64,000 bases of DNA from JBBQUN01 sp963698395 (GTDB lineage: Bacteria; Actinomycetota; Acidimicrobiia; Acidimicrobiales; SZUA-35), in the NCBI GenBank assembly GCA_963698395.1, contig CAVOQQ010000006.1, positions 248,001 to 312,000 on the forward strand, read 5' to 3'. The position numbers were made by a program, and so were the translations under genes. This document shows positions 29,258 to 37,074 of the stretch, piece by piece. Within the stretch, counting starts at the first letter, position 1; every line of letters starts with the position of its first letter. The notes under the pieces are model-generated. The model was given only the letters and a program-made list of their open reading frames with translations. It made no database searches and had not been told where the DNA came from.

Positions 29258-29670
29258 CCCGTTTGATCGTCTTGGTACTGCTCACGGCGGCGGCGATCGG
29301 TGTCGCCTGGGCACTACAGCGTCGACGACCCGAAGCGCCCTCGGCCCCGTCCTATCGAGCACCCCGCCAGATCGATCGCTCGGACTTCGAGGTCCCGGCC
29401 GATCTGGCTCTCGTCGTGGTCTTCTCCTCGACCACGTGCGACTCGTGTCCGATCGTCTGGGACACGGTCACCTCGATCGAGCGGTCGGGCACCGGGGCCC
29501 AACGAGTACACGTGCAGGAAGACCCCGACCTGCACAAGCGTTACAGGATCGACGGTGTGCCCACCACCTTGGTGGTGGGCACCGACGGGGTCGTGCATGC
29601 CAGCTTCTTCGGGCCCGTCGAAGCCGAGCGCATCACCGAGGCGCTCGACGCACTGCCGACCAACCCGTAG
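29254..29670 (+). CDS. Membrane-anchored thioredoxin-like protein
   Basis: A 138-residue protein with one N-terminal membrane segment (about 3-21), an Arg-rich turn, then a small thioredoxin fold. It has a C62-x2-C65 pair in S-S-T-T-C-D-S-C and the cis-proline signature G-V-P-T-T-L-V-V. The topology places the Cys pair outside the membrane, suggesting thiol-disulfide exchange for envelope proteins, possibly the upstream GT2 or DUF5719 proteins. Its ATG overlaps the DUF5719 stop. The active site T-C-D-S-C differs from W-C-G-P-C, so redox activity is inferred. Confidence 0.75.
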   Translation: MTRLIVLVLLTAAAIGVAWALQRRRPEAPSAPSYRAPRQIDRSDFEVPADLALVVVFSSTTCDSCPIVWDTVTSIERSGTGAQRVHVQEDPDLHKRYRIDGVPTTLVVGTDGVVHASFFGPVEAERITEALDALPTNP

Positions 29671-29684
29671 TTCCCTACGAGTCC

Positions 29685-31607
29685 TCAGCTGGCTGCAACG
29701 GCCGAGTCGAAAGTCGAGCCGTTGCCGGCGGCACGAGCCTCCTGGACGAACTCGTCGATCTCGGCGCCGCTGACCGTCTCGTTCTCGAGGAGGGTGCTGG
29801 CGATGCGATCGAGGATCGGTCGGTGGGTGGTGAGCAGCTCTCGGCACCGGTCTTCGGCGTCGAGCAGGATGCGCTGGGTCTCCTCGTCGATGACCCGAGC
29901 GGTCTCGTCGGAATAGTCCTTGCCGCTCATCAGATCGTCGCCCAAGAACACCTGACCGCCGCCGCCCCAGGCCATCGGACCGACCTTGTCGGACATGCCC
30001 CACTCCTTGACCATCTTCTGTGCGGTCTCGGTGGCCTTCATGAGGTCATCGGAGGCGCCGGTGCTGGTCATGTTGTAGATGACCTGCTCGGCCATGCGAC
30101 CACCGAGCATGACCACGAGGCGGTCCTCGATGTAGTCACGGCGATAGAGATGGCGGTCTTCGGACGGCAGCTGCATCGTGACACCGAGCGCCATCCCGCT
30201 CGGGATGATGGTGACCTTGTGCAGCGGATCGGCATTGGGGAGGATCGCAGCGCACAGGGCGTGACCCCCCTCGTGGTAGGCAACGGCCTCGCGCTCCTTC
30301 GGCGAGAGCACCATGGAATCGCGCTTCACACCCATCAGGACTCGATCACGGGCTGCGTCGAAGTCCGAAGCGTAGATGCGCTTCTCGCCTCGCCGGACGG
30401 CGAACAGCGCTGCTTCGTTGACCAGGTTGGCCAGGTCGGCACCACTCATGCCGGGAGCACCGCGAGCAATGAGATCGACATCGACGTCGTCGGCGATCTT
30501 CTTGTGCTTCATGTGCACCTTCAGGATCTGACGCCGGTCTTCGAGTTCGGGGAGCGGGACCACGACCTGGCGGTCGAAGCGGCCCGGGCGCAGCAGCGCC
30601 GGGTCGAGGATGTCGGGCCGGTTGGTGGCGGCCATCATCACGATGCCCTCGGTGGCTTCGAAGCCGTCCATCTCGGCGAGCATCTGGTTCAGGGTCTGCT
30701 CGCGCTCGTCGTGGCCGCCGCCGAGGCCGGCGCCGCGCTTGCGGCCGATGGAGTCGATCTCGTCGACGAAGATGATGGCCTTGCCCATCTTCCGAGCTTC
30801 GGCGAAGAGGTCTCGGACCCGGCTGGCACCGACGCCGACGAACATCTCCATGAAGTCCGAACCGGTGACCGACATGAAGGGCACACCGGCCTCGCCGGCG
30901 GTCGCGCGTGCGATGAGGGTCTTGCCGGTGCCGGGGGGACCGACGAGCAGCACGCCCTTGGGGATGCGAGCACCGATCTCGGCGAACTTCGAGGGGTCCT
31001 TCAAGAAGTCGACGACCTCGGTCACTTCCTTCTTCACCGCGGCATAGCCGGCGACGTCATCGAAGGTGGTGCCGGGGCGCTCGGTCGAGTAGGTCTTGGC
31101 CTTGGAACGGCCGATCGACATGATGCCGCCCATCTGCGACTGCTGGCGGCGAGAAAGCCACCAGAAGAAGGCGATGATCAGCATCAAGGGAAGGAAGAGG
31201 CTGAGCAGGCTCATGATCACGCTGCCGCCGGGCGTCTTGGGGGTCACCTCGACGTCGTTCTCGGTGAGGAGACGCAGGTCGTCGTCGGGGAAGGGGGAGA
31301 AGCCGGTCGAGGTGAAGTTCACGTCGCCGCCGTCGGGCGCCCGTACGAAGACACCTTCGATCTTGGCGTTGGTGTTGTCGTACTCGATCGACTCGACGTT
31401 GCCCTCGACCACCTGGGTCTTGAACTCGGTGTAGCTGATCTCGTTGTCGGTTTGGGAGTTCTGGCTGGCCATCACGCCGATCAGGACGATGAGCACGCCG
31501 ACGACGACCCAGAGGGCCCATCGGGGGAAGCCGGCATCGGTCCGACCGGGCATACGGGGATTGCGTCCGGGCGGCGGCGGGGGAGGGGTGGAGCCTTTGT
31601 CAGACAT
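29685..31607 (-). CDS. ftsH: ATP-dependent zinc metalloprotease FtsH
   Basis: Membrane-bound AAA+ protease that degrades misfolded membrane and regulatory proteins. The 640-residue protein has a Pro-rich start, a membrane helix near 30-48, an extracytoplasmic domain, a second helix near 135, Walker A G-P-P-G-T-G-K-T at 223-230, I-I-F-V-D-E-I-D, the SRH ending G-R-F-D-R-Q, and the zinc site H445-E-G-G-H449. Most FtsH proteins read H-E-A-G-H; the Gly still fits H-E-x-x-H. Start ATG 31607 has TAGACT seven bases upstream; a longer frame reaches into the promoter and is rejected. The C-terminus lacks the long tail of mycobacterial FtsH. Confidence 0.96.
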   Translation of the reverse strand: MSDKGSTPPPPPPGRNPRMPGRTDAGFPRWALWVVVGVLIVLIGVMASQNSQTDNEISYTEFKTQVVEGNVESIEYDNTNAKIEGVFVRAPDGGDVNFTSTGFSPFPDDDLRLLTENDVEVTPKTPGGSVIMSLLSLFLPLMLIIAFFWWLSRRQQSQMGGIMSIGRSKAKTYSTERPGTTFDDVAGYAAVKKEVTEVVDFLKDPSKFAEIGARIPKGVLLVGPPGTGKTLIARATAGEAGVPFMSVTGSDFMEMFVGVGASRVRDLFAEARKMGKAIIFVDEIDSIGRKRGAGLGGGHDEREQTLNQMLAEMDGFEATEGIVMMAATNRPDILDPALLRPGRFDRQVVVPLPELEDRRQILKVHMKHKKIADDVDVDLIARGAPGMSGADLANLVNEAALFAVRRGEKRIYASDFDAARDRVLMGVKRDSMVLSPKEREAVAYHEGGHALCAAILPNADPLHKVTIIPSGMALGVTMQLPSEDRHLYRRDYIEDRLVVMLGGRMAEQVIYNMTSTGASDDLMKATETAQKMVKEWGMSDKVGPMAWGGGGQVFLGDDLMSGKDYSDETARVIDEETQRILLDAEDRCRELLTTHRPILDRIASTLLENETVSGAEIDEFVQEARAAGNGSTFDSAVAAS

Positions 31608-31614
31608 GACGTCG

Positions 31615-31620
31615 AGTCTA
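31615..31620 (-). promoter_or_regulatory. -10 box of ftsH
   Basis: TAGACT on the minus strand, seven bases before ATG 31607. It overlaps a small inverted repeat AGGGT-N5-ACCCT starting at about 31619, a possible control site. Confidence 0.5.
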
Positions 31621-31695
31621 GGGTGCCTGACCCTTGATGGCTTGGTCGGGCGAGGACTCCCTGGGGCGTGCTGGTGAGCCACGCTGCACCAGGGA

Positions 31696-31701
31696 TAGGG
31701 T
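31696..31701 (+). promoter_or_regulatory. -10 box of the CPBP protease gene
   Basis: TAGGGT, six bases before GTG 31708; leaderless arrangement. Confidence 0.5.
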
Positions 31702-31707
31702 CATCGC

Positions 31708-32430
31708 GTGACGCAGACCGATCCCGCCACCACGTCGCCGCCTCCGCTGCCGGTGGCGAGGTGGGGATTCGTCGAGGTCGCCGGTTGGTACCTGGCGGCG
31801 TTCATCGGCCAGATGCTGGTGCTCGGGTTGCTCGGCGTGATCGAGGGCGACGACCTGCCCGACACGCTGCCGGTCGTCATGCTGTTCCTCATCCAGGTGC
31901 CGCAGTGGCTTGCCTACGGACTCGGTCCGATCATCACGACGAAACGACGGGGCAACGGACCCGTCGCCGACCTCGGCATGCGCATCATCCCCGCCGATCT
32001 CGGGGTGGGGCTTCCGGTCGGACTCGTCGCCCAATTGGCCCTCATCCCTCTTCTGTATTGGCCGATCACCAAGCTGGTCGAGAGCGATCCCGGCGACGCC
32101 GCTCGTGATCTCATCGATCGCATCGACGGCCCGATCGACGTGATCTTGATGTTCATCCTCGTGGTGATCATGGCGCCGTTGGTCGAAGAGCTGTTCTACC
32201 GCGGCCTCTTCATGGGGGCGCTGCGCCAGCGGCTGTCCGACACGATGTCCATCGTGCTCTCCGGCATCGTCTTCGCTGCGGTCCACTTCCAACCTCTGCA
32301 GTTCCCCGGACTGCTCGTGTTCGGGCTGATCCTTGGCTACCTCCGTGTCCGCTACGACCGCCTGGGTCCCGCATGGGCGGCTCATCTGTCGTTCAACGCC
32401 GTCACCTTTGCCGTGCTGGTCTCCTCGTAG
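31708..32430 (+). CDS. CPBP-family intramembrane metalloprotease (Abi/Rce1 type)
   Basis: A 240-residue polytopic membrane protein with about seven hydrophobic segments. The catalytic motifs are E-E-L-F-Y-R-G (E-E-x3-R), F-A-A-V-H-F-Q-P, and W-A-A-H-L-S-F-N-A, the second and third metal-binding sites of the CPBP family. Eukaryotic relatives cleave prenylated proteins; bacterial members act in bacteriocin maturation or immunity or are uncharacterised. GTG start with a TANNNT box at 31696. Divergent from ftsH. The substrate is not indicated by the context. Confidence 0.87.
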   Translation: MTQTDPATTSPPPLPVARWGFVEVAGWYLAAFIGQMLVLGLLGVIEGDDLPDTLPVVMLFLIQVPQWLAYGLGPIITTKRRGNGPVADLGMRIIPADLGVGLPVGLVAQLALIPLLYWPITKLVESDPGDAARDLIDRIDGPIDVILMFILVVIMAPLVEELFYRGLFMGALRQRLSDTMSIVLSGIVFAAVHFQPLQFPGLLVFGLILGYLRVRYDRLGPAWAAHLSFNAVTFAVLVSS

Positions 32431-32529
32431 CGTCCTCGCAGGGAGTCCGACGGCCTACCGGCAGGGGCCGCACGGTCCATTTCGGCGGTCGATGCTCACT
32501 CTTCGTGGTCGAACTCCGATGCGAAGGAC

Positions 32530-32727
32530 ATGGACAGCACGATTCGACCTTGCCGACGATGCACCGCCGATGCGGTGGTGATCGCCATGGAATTCGATGG
32601 CAGCGTCGTCGACATGGAATCCTGCGACACGTGCGACACCCGTCTGTGGTCGATGGCCGGTGAACCGGTCGAACTCCACGACGTGCTCGCCGAAGTCGGC
32701 CTGCGGTCCGGACGACGCCGCTCCTGA
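32530..32727 (+). CDS. Small zinc-ribbon-like protein
   Basis: A 65-residue open frame with two Cys pairs, C8-x2-C11 and C32-x2-C35, spaced as in rubredoxin-type zinc ribbons, ending in a basic tail G-R-R-R-S. The stretch D-A-V-V-I-A-M-E-F-D-G followed by M-E-S-C-D-T-C-D-T-R looks like one compact fold. AAGG lies only a few bases before the ATG, a cramped ribosome site. Sized and placed as an independent gene, 99 bp after the CPBP gene and followed by a hairpin array. Function unknown; nucleic-acid or protein binding is a guess. Confidence 0.6.
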   Translation: MDSTIRPCRRCTADAVVIAMEFDGSVVDMESCDTCDTRLWSMAGEPVELHDVLAEVGLRSGRRRS

Positions 32728-32748
32728 TCCGGCAGTCGCTCCCTCACC

Positions 32749-32860
32749 AGATTCTGCCGAATCTCTGACATCAGATTCTGCCGAATCTCTGACATCGATT
32801 CTGCCGAATCTCTGACATCAGATTCTGCCGAATCTCTGACATCAGATTCTGCCGAATCTG
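32749..32860. repeat. Five tandem copies of a 24-bp hairpin unit
   Basis: Units start at 32749, 32773, 32797 (23 bp, one A lost), 32820 and 32844 (partial). Each contains AGATTCTGCCGAATCT, a perfect 6-bp inverted repeat with loop TGCC, followed by CTGACATC. The array fills the space between the zinc-ribbon gene and the large membrane protein gene, ending about 40 bp before the next start. The lack of variable spacers rules out CRISPR. It could be a clustered protein-binding site or a stacked terminator. Confidence 0.85.
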
Positions 32861-32898
32861 TGCGATGACGCCGCATCGACGCCCAGGAGTGACACGAT

Positions 32899-35793
32899 GT
32901 GGCGGTCATGTCTCTGGATCACGACCCCGAGTCGTCAACCCGCCCCGACGAGCCGGCATCGCCGTCGCTCGCGGATCTCGATCTCTCACCTCCTGACGCC
33001 ACGGCTGATCCTTCGGTCACCGAGGTCCGACACGCGCTGCTCGACGAACCGACGCCAGACCTGATCGAGGCGCCGATGATCGAGGATTCGATCATGATCG
33101 AAGCGCCGTCACTGATCGACGACACTGCGACCGACGAGAGAGCGACCGACGACACCGCGACCAACGAGAGAGCGGCCGACGAGAGAGCGGCCGACGACGA
33201 GCCGGCGGGCAACCAGGTGGTGGCCGGAGCCGAGGGGTCGAGCGATCCGCTCATTCCGTTCCTCGGATTCCTCGCTGCCCTTGCCTGCTCGGTGTTCGTG
33301 TTCGTGCAGCTTCGGCCCGACCTGCTGTTCATGAACACCACGCCCTCGGGCGGTGACATGGGCGCTCACGTGTGGGGCCCTGCGTATCTACGCGACAGCC
33401 TGCTCTCGCAGGGACGCCTCACCGGGTGGACGCCCGACTGGTACGCCGGCTTCCCGGCCTACCACTTCTACATGGTGATCCCCTCGCTGGCCATCGTCGC
33501 CTTGAACGCCGGATTTGGCCTGGCCGCCGGCATTCCGGCTGCCGTCATCGCGCTGGTCGCCGCCGGTCTCGCCGCACGCCGCTTCGAGCGGTGGCGGGTT
33601 CCGCTCGTCCTCGCCGGTCTCCTCGTCGCCGTTCTCGTCATCGGCATGCCGTACGGCGTCGCCTTCAAGCTCATCAGCGTCAGCGGCCTGGTCGGCTTCC
33701 CGGTGGCGGCATGGTCGCTCGGGAGGCTCGCCGGTGCACAAGAGCCGGTCCCGGCGTTCCTCGCGCTGGGCTCCACGGTCTTCCTGTTCGACACGAACTT
33801 CGCCATCTACGGCGGCAACATCGCTTCGACGCTGGCCGGTGAGTTCGCCTTCTCGATCGGACTCTGCCTGAGTCTCGTCGCCATGGGTCTCACGATCCGA
33901 GGAATGGACCTGCACGCCGCAGGGAAGCCGAGCTCTCGAGCCATTGCAGCCGTGGTGATCGCCCTGGTCGCGCTCTCACACCTGATCCCGCTGTTCTTCG
34001 CTCTGCTCGGTCTCAGCCTGGTCATGCTCATCGATCAGAAGGTGCCTCGCCTGTGGGTGTTGGCGATTGCCGTCACCTTCTCGCTGGCACCGATGGTCCT
34101 CGCCGACGACGTGTCCATCGGCACGCTGCTCGCCACGCTCGGTGCCGCATTGGCGGTGGCCGTCGCCATCGTCGTTGCCGATGAGCGGGTGCGTCGTCGC
34201 TTCAGCTGGTTGCTGGTCACCGGTCCCGTCGCCGCCTTGCTGGCCAGCTTCTGGCTGGCGCCGTTCTATCTCCAGTCTGCCTACTTCAACGACATGGGCT
34301 GGGAACGCAAGAACGAGATCGGGCCGCTGTTGCTGACCACCCCGATGAAGGTGGCACTGCCGGTGGCGGCCGTCGGCGCCATTCTGGCCCTCGCCACTCG
34401 CGATCGCATCGGCATCATGTTCTCGATCATGGCCGGCGTGTTCGCCGTCGCCGTCGCCAACCTCGGCGAGGGCAAGCTCTGGAACGCCCGCCTGCTTCCG
34501 TTCTACTACCTCTCGGTCTACCTGACGGCTGCGGTCGGCATTGCGCTCGTCGCCCGCTTCTGCGCCGTCGCGATCAGCGAGCGCCTCGATCGGCCCGATC
34601 GCCGAACCATGATCGGCTCGATGGCACTCGGGGTCGCCCTCACGCTGATCGGCATCGCCATCCCGTTGCGGGCCCTGCCAGGCGGAGGCCTCAACGGCAA
34701 CGGCGTCTATGAGTGGGCAGGCATCCGTTCCCACGCCCGCAGCTTCATCCCGTCGTGGGTGGCTTGGAACTACTCGGGCTACGAAGAGAAGCCGGCATTC
34801 CTCGAGTACCGCACGGTCATCGACACGATGGACGAGCTCGGACAGACCAACGGCTGTGGTCGAGCCATGTGGGAGTACGACTCGGGACTCGATCGCTACG
34901 GCACGCCGATGGCCTTGATGCTCCTGCCCCATTGGACCGACGGCTGCATCGGTTCGATGGAGGGTCTCTACTTCGAGTCCTCGGCCACGACGCCGTTCCA
35001 TTTCCTCAACCAGTCGGTGCTGTCGGAGAACCCGTCACGGGCCCAGCGCGAGCTTCCCTATCGCGGCTTCGACATCAACACCGGTATCGCTCAACTGAAG
35101 GTGATGGGCGTCAAGTACTACATGGCGCAGACCGACACCGCGATCACCGCCGCTCGCACTCGCAGCGATCTGGTCGAGGTGGCGGTGTCCGAGCCATGGA
35201 TGATCTTCGAGATCGTCGACAACCAACTGGTCGAGGGCCTCGACTCACTCCCGTTCGTCGCCGATGGCCCGGCCGACATGGGTGAACTGGCAGGCAAATG
35301 GGAAACCGGTTGGATCAGCCAGGCCGTCAACTTCTACAACGATGCGCCGTCCTACTCGGCGCTGCCCGCCGAAGACGGTCCCGACGCCTGGCCCCGAGTC
35401 GACGTGTTGCTGCCGTCCGACGACGACCCGATCACGCCGGCCGTGGTGTCCGACATCCAGGCCGAGAACGACCGGATCACCTTCAGCGTCGACGAGATCG
35501 GCCGACCGGTTCTGGTCAAGGCCTCGTACTTCCCGAATTGGAAGGCCGACGGGGCCGATGGCCCCTATCGAGCCGGGCCCAACCTGATGGTGGTCGTGCC
35601 GACGAGCACCGAGGTCGAGCTGCACTACGGCTACACGTTGATCGATTTCCTCGGCTACGGACTCACGTTCCTCGGACTGATCGGTCTCGGTGGCCTGGTC
35701 GTTGCCGATCACCGACGCCGGTCGACCGACGGCGATACACCCCGACCGACGGTCGATGAGCCGGTGGACGACGTCGCTCACGCCACCTCGTAG
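32899..35793 (+). CDS. PTPS-related large polytopic membrane protein
   Basis: A 964-residue membrane protein of the kind annotated as 6-pyruvoyl-tetrahydropterin synthase-related, thought to be GT-C-like glycosyltransferases or flippase partners; not a pterin enzyme. The first 115 residues are cytoplasmic and acidic with degenerate repeats of (T/A)-D-E-R-A. About 12 membrane helices follow (120-600), with S-G-G-D-M-G-A-H in the first outer loop, typical of this family. A long outer domain (600-930) and a last helix end the protein. GTG 32899 is preceded by AGGAG about ten bases upstream; ATG 32908 is the alternative. The stop touches the repeat array at 35793. Confidence 0.72.
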   Translation: MAVMSLDHDPESSTRPDEPASPSLADLDLSPPDATADPSVTEVRHALLDEPTPDLIEAPMIEDSIMIEAPSLIDDTATDERATDDTATNERAADERAADDEPAGNQVVAGAEGSSDPLIPFLGFLAALACSVFVFVQLRPDLLFMNTTPSGGDMGAHVWGPAYLRDSLLSQGRLTGWTPDWYAGFPAYHFYMVIPSLAIVALNAGFGLAAGIPAAVIALVAAGLAARRFERWRVPLVLAGLLVAVLVIGMPYGVAFKLISVSGLVGFPVAAWSLGRLAGAQEPVPAFLALGSTVFLFDTNFAIYGGNIASTLAGEFAFSIGLCLSLVAMGLTIRGMDLHAAGKPSSRAIAAVVIALVALSHLIPLFFALLGLSLVMLIDQKVPRLWVLAIAVTFSLAPMVLADDVSIGTLLATLGAALAVAVAIVVADERVRRRFSWLLVTGPVAALLASFWLAPFYLQSAYFNDMGWERKNEIGPLLLTTPMKVALPVAAVGAILALATRDRIGIMFSIMAGVFAVAVANLGEGKLWNARLLPFYYLSVYLTAAVGIALVARFCAVAISERLDRPDRRTMIGSMALGVALTLIGIAIPLRALPGGGLNGNGVYEWAGIRSHARSFIPSWVAWNYSGYEEKPAFLEYRTVIDTMDELGQTNGCGRAMWEYDSGLDRYGTPMALMLLPHWTDGCIGSMEGLYFESSATTPFHFLNQSVLSENPSRAQRELPYRGFDINTGIAQLKVMGVKYYMAQTDTAITAARTRSDLVEVAVSEPWMIFEIVDNQLVEGLDSLPFVADGPADMGELAGKWETGWISQAVNFYNDAPSYSALPAEDGPDAWPRVDVLLPSDDDPITPAVVSDIQAENDRITFSVDEIGRPVLVKASYFPNWKADGADGPYRAGPNLMVVVPTSTEVELHYGYTLIDFLGYGLTFLGLIGLGGLVVADHRRRSTDGDTPRPTVDEPVDDVAHATS

Positions 35794-36024
35794 CGGCGCT
35801 CACGCCGTGTGCGGCGCTCACGCCGTGTTGTTGCGGCGCTCACGCCGTGTTGTTGCGGCGCTCACGCCGTGTTGTTGCGGCGCTCACGCCGTGTGTGCGG
35901 CGCTCACGCCGTGTTGTTGCGGCGCTCACGCCGTGTTGTTGCGGCGCTCACGCCGTGTTGTTGCGGCGCTCACGCCGTGTTGTTGCGGCGCTCACGCCGT
36001 GTTGTTGCGGCGCTCACGCCGTGT
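35793..36024. repeat. Eleven tandem hairpin units filling a convergent gap
   Basis: The 18-bp unit GCGGCGCTCACGCCGTGT occurs eleven times without a mismatch (starts 35793, 35811, 35833, 35855, 35877, 35897, 35919, 35941, 35963, 35985, 36007). Most copies are separated by TGTT (period 22); one junction has no spacer and one has GT. Each unit folds as CGGCG-CTCA-CGCCG. The first base is the last base of the upstream stop codon and the last base belongs to the stop of the convergent VOC gene, so the array is exactly the intergenic space. Probably an expanded bidirectional terminator. Confidence 0.9.
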
Positions 36025-36788
36025 CAGCCCGGGGCCGGCTCGCTGAGTCGGAACAGCACACCCTGGTCGTCGACGCACCGTGCTTCTCGGCCGGAGTCGT
36101 GGGTGTCGATCTCGACGACCGTTCCGCCGGCGGCTCGGACACGATCGACCGCGTCGTCGAAATCGCGAGCGATGAACCACATCTCGATCTCTCCCGGCGT
36201 CGTGGTCGAGAACTCGTTGACCGTCGGTCGTAGCCCCATCGGGAAGAAGGTGTTGGTGATGTGGCCACCGCCAGGCTCGAGGGGATCAGCGAAGGTCCAA
36301 TCCAGCACGGCGCCGTAGAAGGCGCAGGCTTTCGGCAGGTCGGTCGTGCTCAGCGTGAAGTAGTACGGCTCCGCAGGACGTCGTCGGGTCGCCGCCTTGC
36401 TGCGGTCGACGATCGGGGTTGCGAAGTTCCAGCGGTGGCCGAACGGGTCGAGGATCCAACCCGAACGAGACCCGCGACCTTCGCTGATGGGTCGCTGGAG
36501 TTCGGCCCCGCCCTCGACCGCCCGAGCGATGATCCCATCGACGTCGGCGACCGAGATGACCATCGAGCTCGACGAGCCGGACCCCTGGGAGGTCGGGGCG
36601 ACGACCCCGAGTTCCGGGTACTCGTCGGACAGGAAGAACACGGCGCCACCGAACTCGAGCTCGGCATGTCCGACCCGATCGCCATCGTCGAACACGTTGC
36701 TGACCGACGCACGGAAGTGTTTGCGATACCAATCGATGGCGTCTCGGGCGTTGGCAGCGCACAGGTAGGGCGTGATGGTCTGCGTCAT
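36024..36788 (-). CDS. VOC-superfamily protein with two glyoxalase-like domains
   Basis: 254 residues forming two vicinal-oxygen-chelate domains. Domain 1 (about 1-125) shows Y-L-C-A-A-N-A-R-D-A-I-D-W-Y-x-x-x-F and D-P-F-G-H-R-W-N-F-A. Domain 2 (about 140-254) shows the pattern F-Y-G-A-V-L-D-W-T-F and W-F-I-A-R-D-F-D-D-A-V. Related proteins are PhnB-like or glyoxalase/bleomycin-resistance proteins; the substrate cannot be named. The start ATG has AAGGA seven bases upstream, a conventional ribosome site unlike most genes here. The stop abuts the 11-unit repeat array. Divergent from manB across about 290 bp. Confidence 0.82.
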   Translation of the reverse strand: MTQTITPYLCAANARDAIDWYRKHFRASVSNVFDDGDRVGHAELEFGGAVFFLSDEYPELGVVAPTSQGSGSSSSMVISVADVDGIIARAVEGGAELQRPISEGRGSRSGWILDPFGHRWNFATPIVDRSKAATRRRPAEPYYFTLSTTDLPKACAFYGAVLDWTFADPLEPGGGHITNTFFPMGLRPTVNEFSTTTPGEIEMWFIARDFDDAVDRVRAAGGTVVEIDTHDSGREARCVDDQGVLFRLSEPAPG

Positions 36789-37061
36789 GGCGATTTCCTT
36801 CGGAGTCGGGGCAGGTGCGACCGGCGCGATGCCAGTGATCGGCCATCTTGTGGCAAACGGTGTCGATCGGCCAGGCGCTGGTCACGTCCTCCAACGCTCC
36901 CGTTGGGTCTGACCGAGCGCAGCAGTCGGCGTCGCGCCGGTGATCTCCTCGGTCGCGCTCGTCGTCGGGGCGCGATCGCCGCGGCATCGTCGTCCGTTCG
37001 ACCTGTTCTCCGACGCCCGGTTCGAGAACTTCTTCCCAGTCGTGGCGTTCTGGATGTGGCC
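36789..37061. other. Intergenic region between the VOC gene and manB
   Basis: No convincing gene. A 9-bp direct repeat GATCGGCCA at 36837-36845 and 36865-36873 is the only notable element; it lies about 50-85 bp upstream of the VOC start. The frame of manB stays open into this region but lacks family similarity. Confidence 0.5.
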
Positions 37062-37067
37062 TACGCT
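37062..37067 (+). promoter_or_regulatory. -10 box of the manB operon
   Basis: TACGCT, seven bases before GTG 37075; this decides the start of manB. Confidence 0.5.
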
Positions 37068-37074
37068 GGGTTCG

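Noticed and set aside
29199..31637. 812-codon plus-strand frame antisense to ftsH
   Set aside because: Composition typical of an antisense shadow; ftsH on the other strand is unmistakable.
35793..36024. CRISPR array
   Set aside because: Units repeat every 18-22 bp with constant spacers of 0-4 bases; there are no unique spacers and no cas genes.
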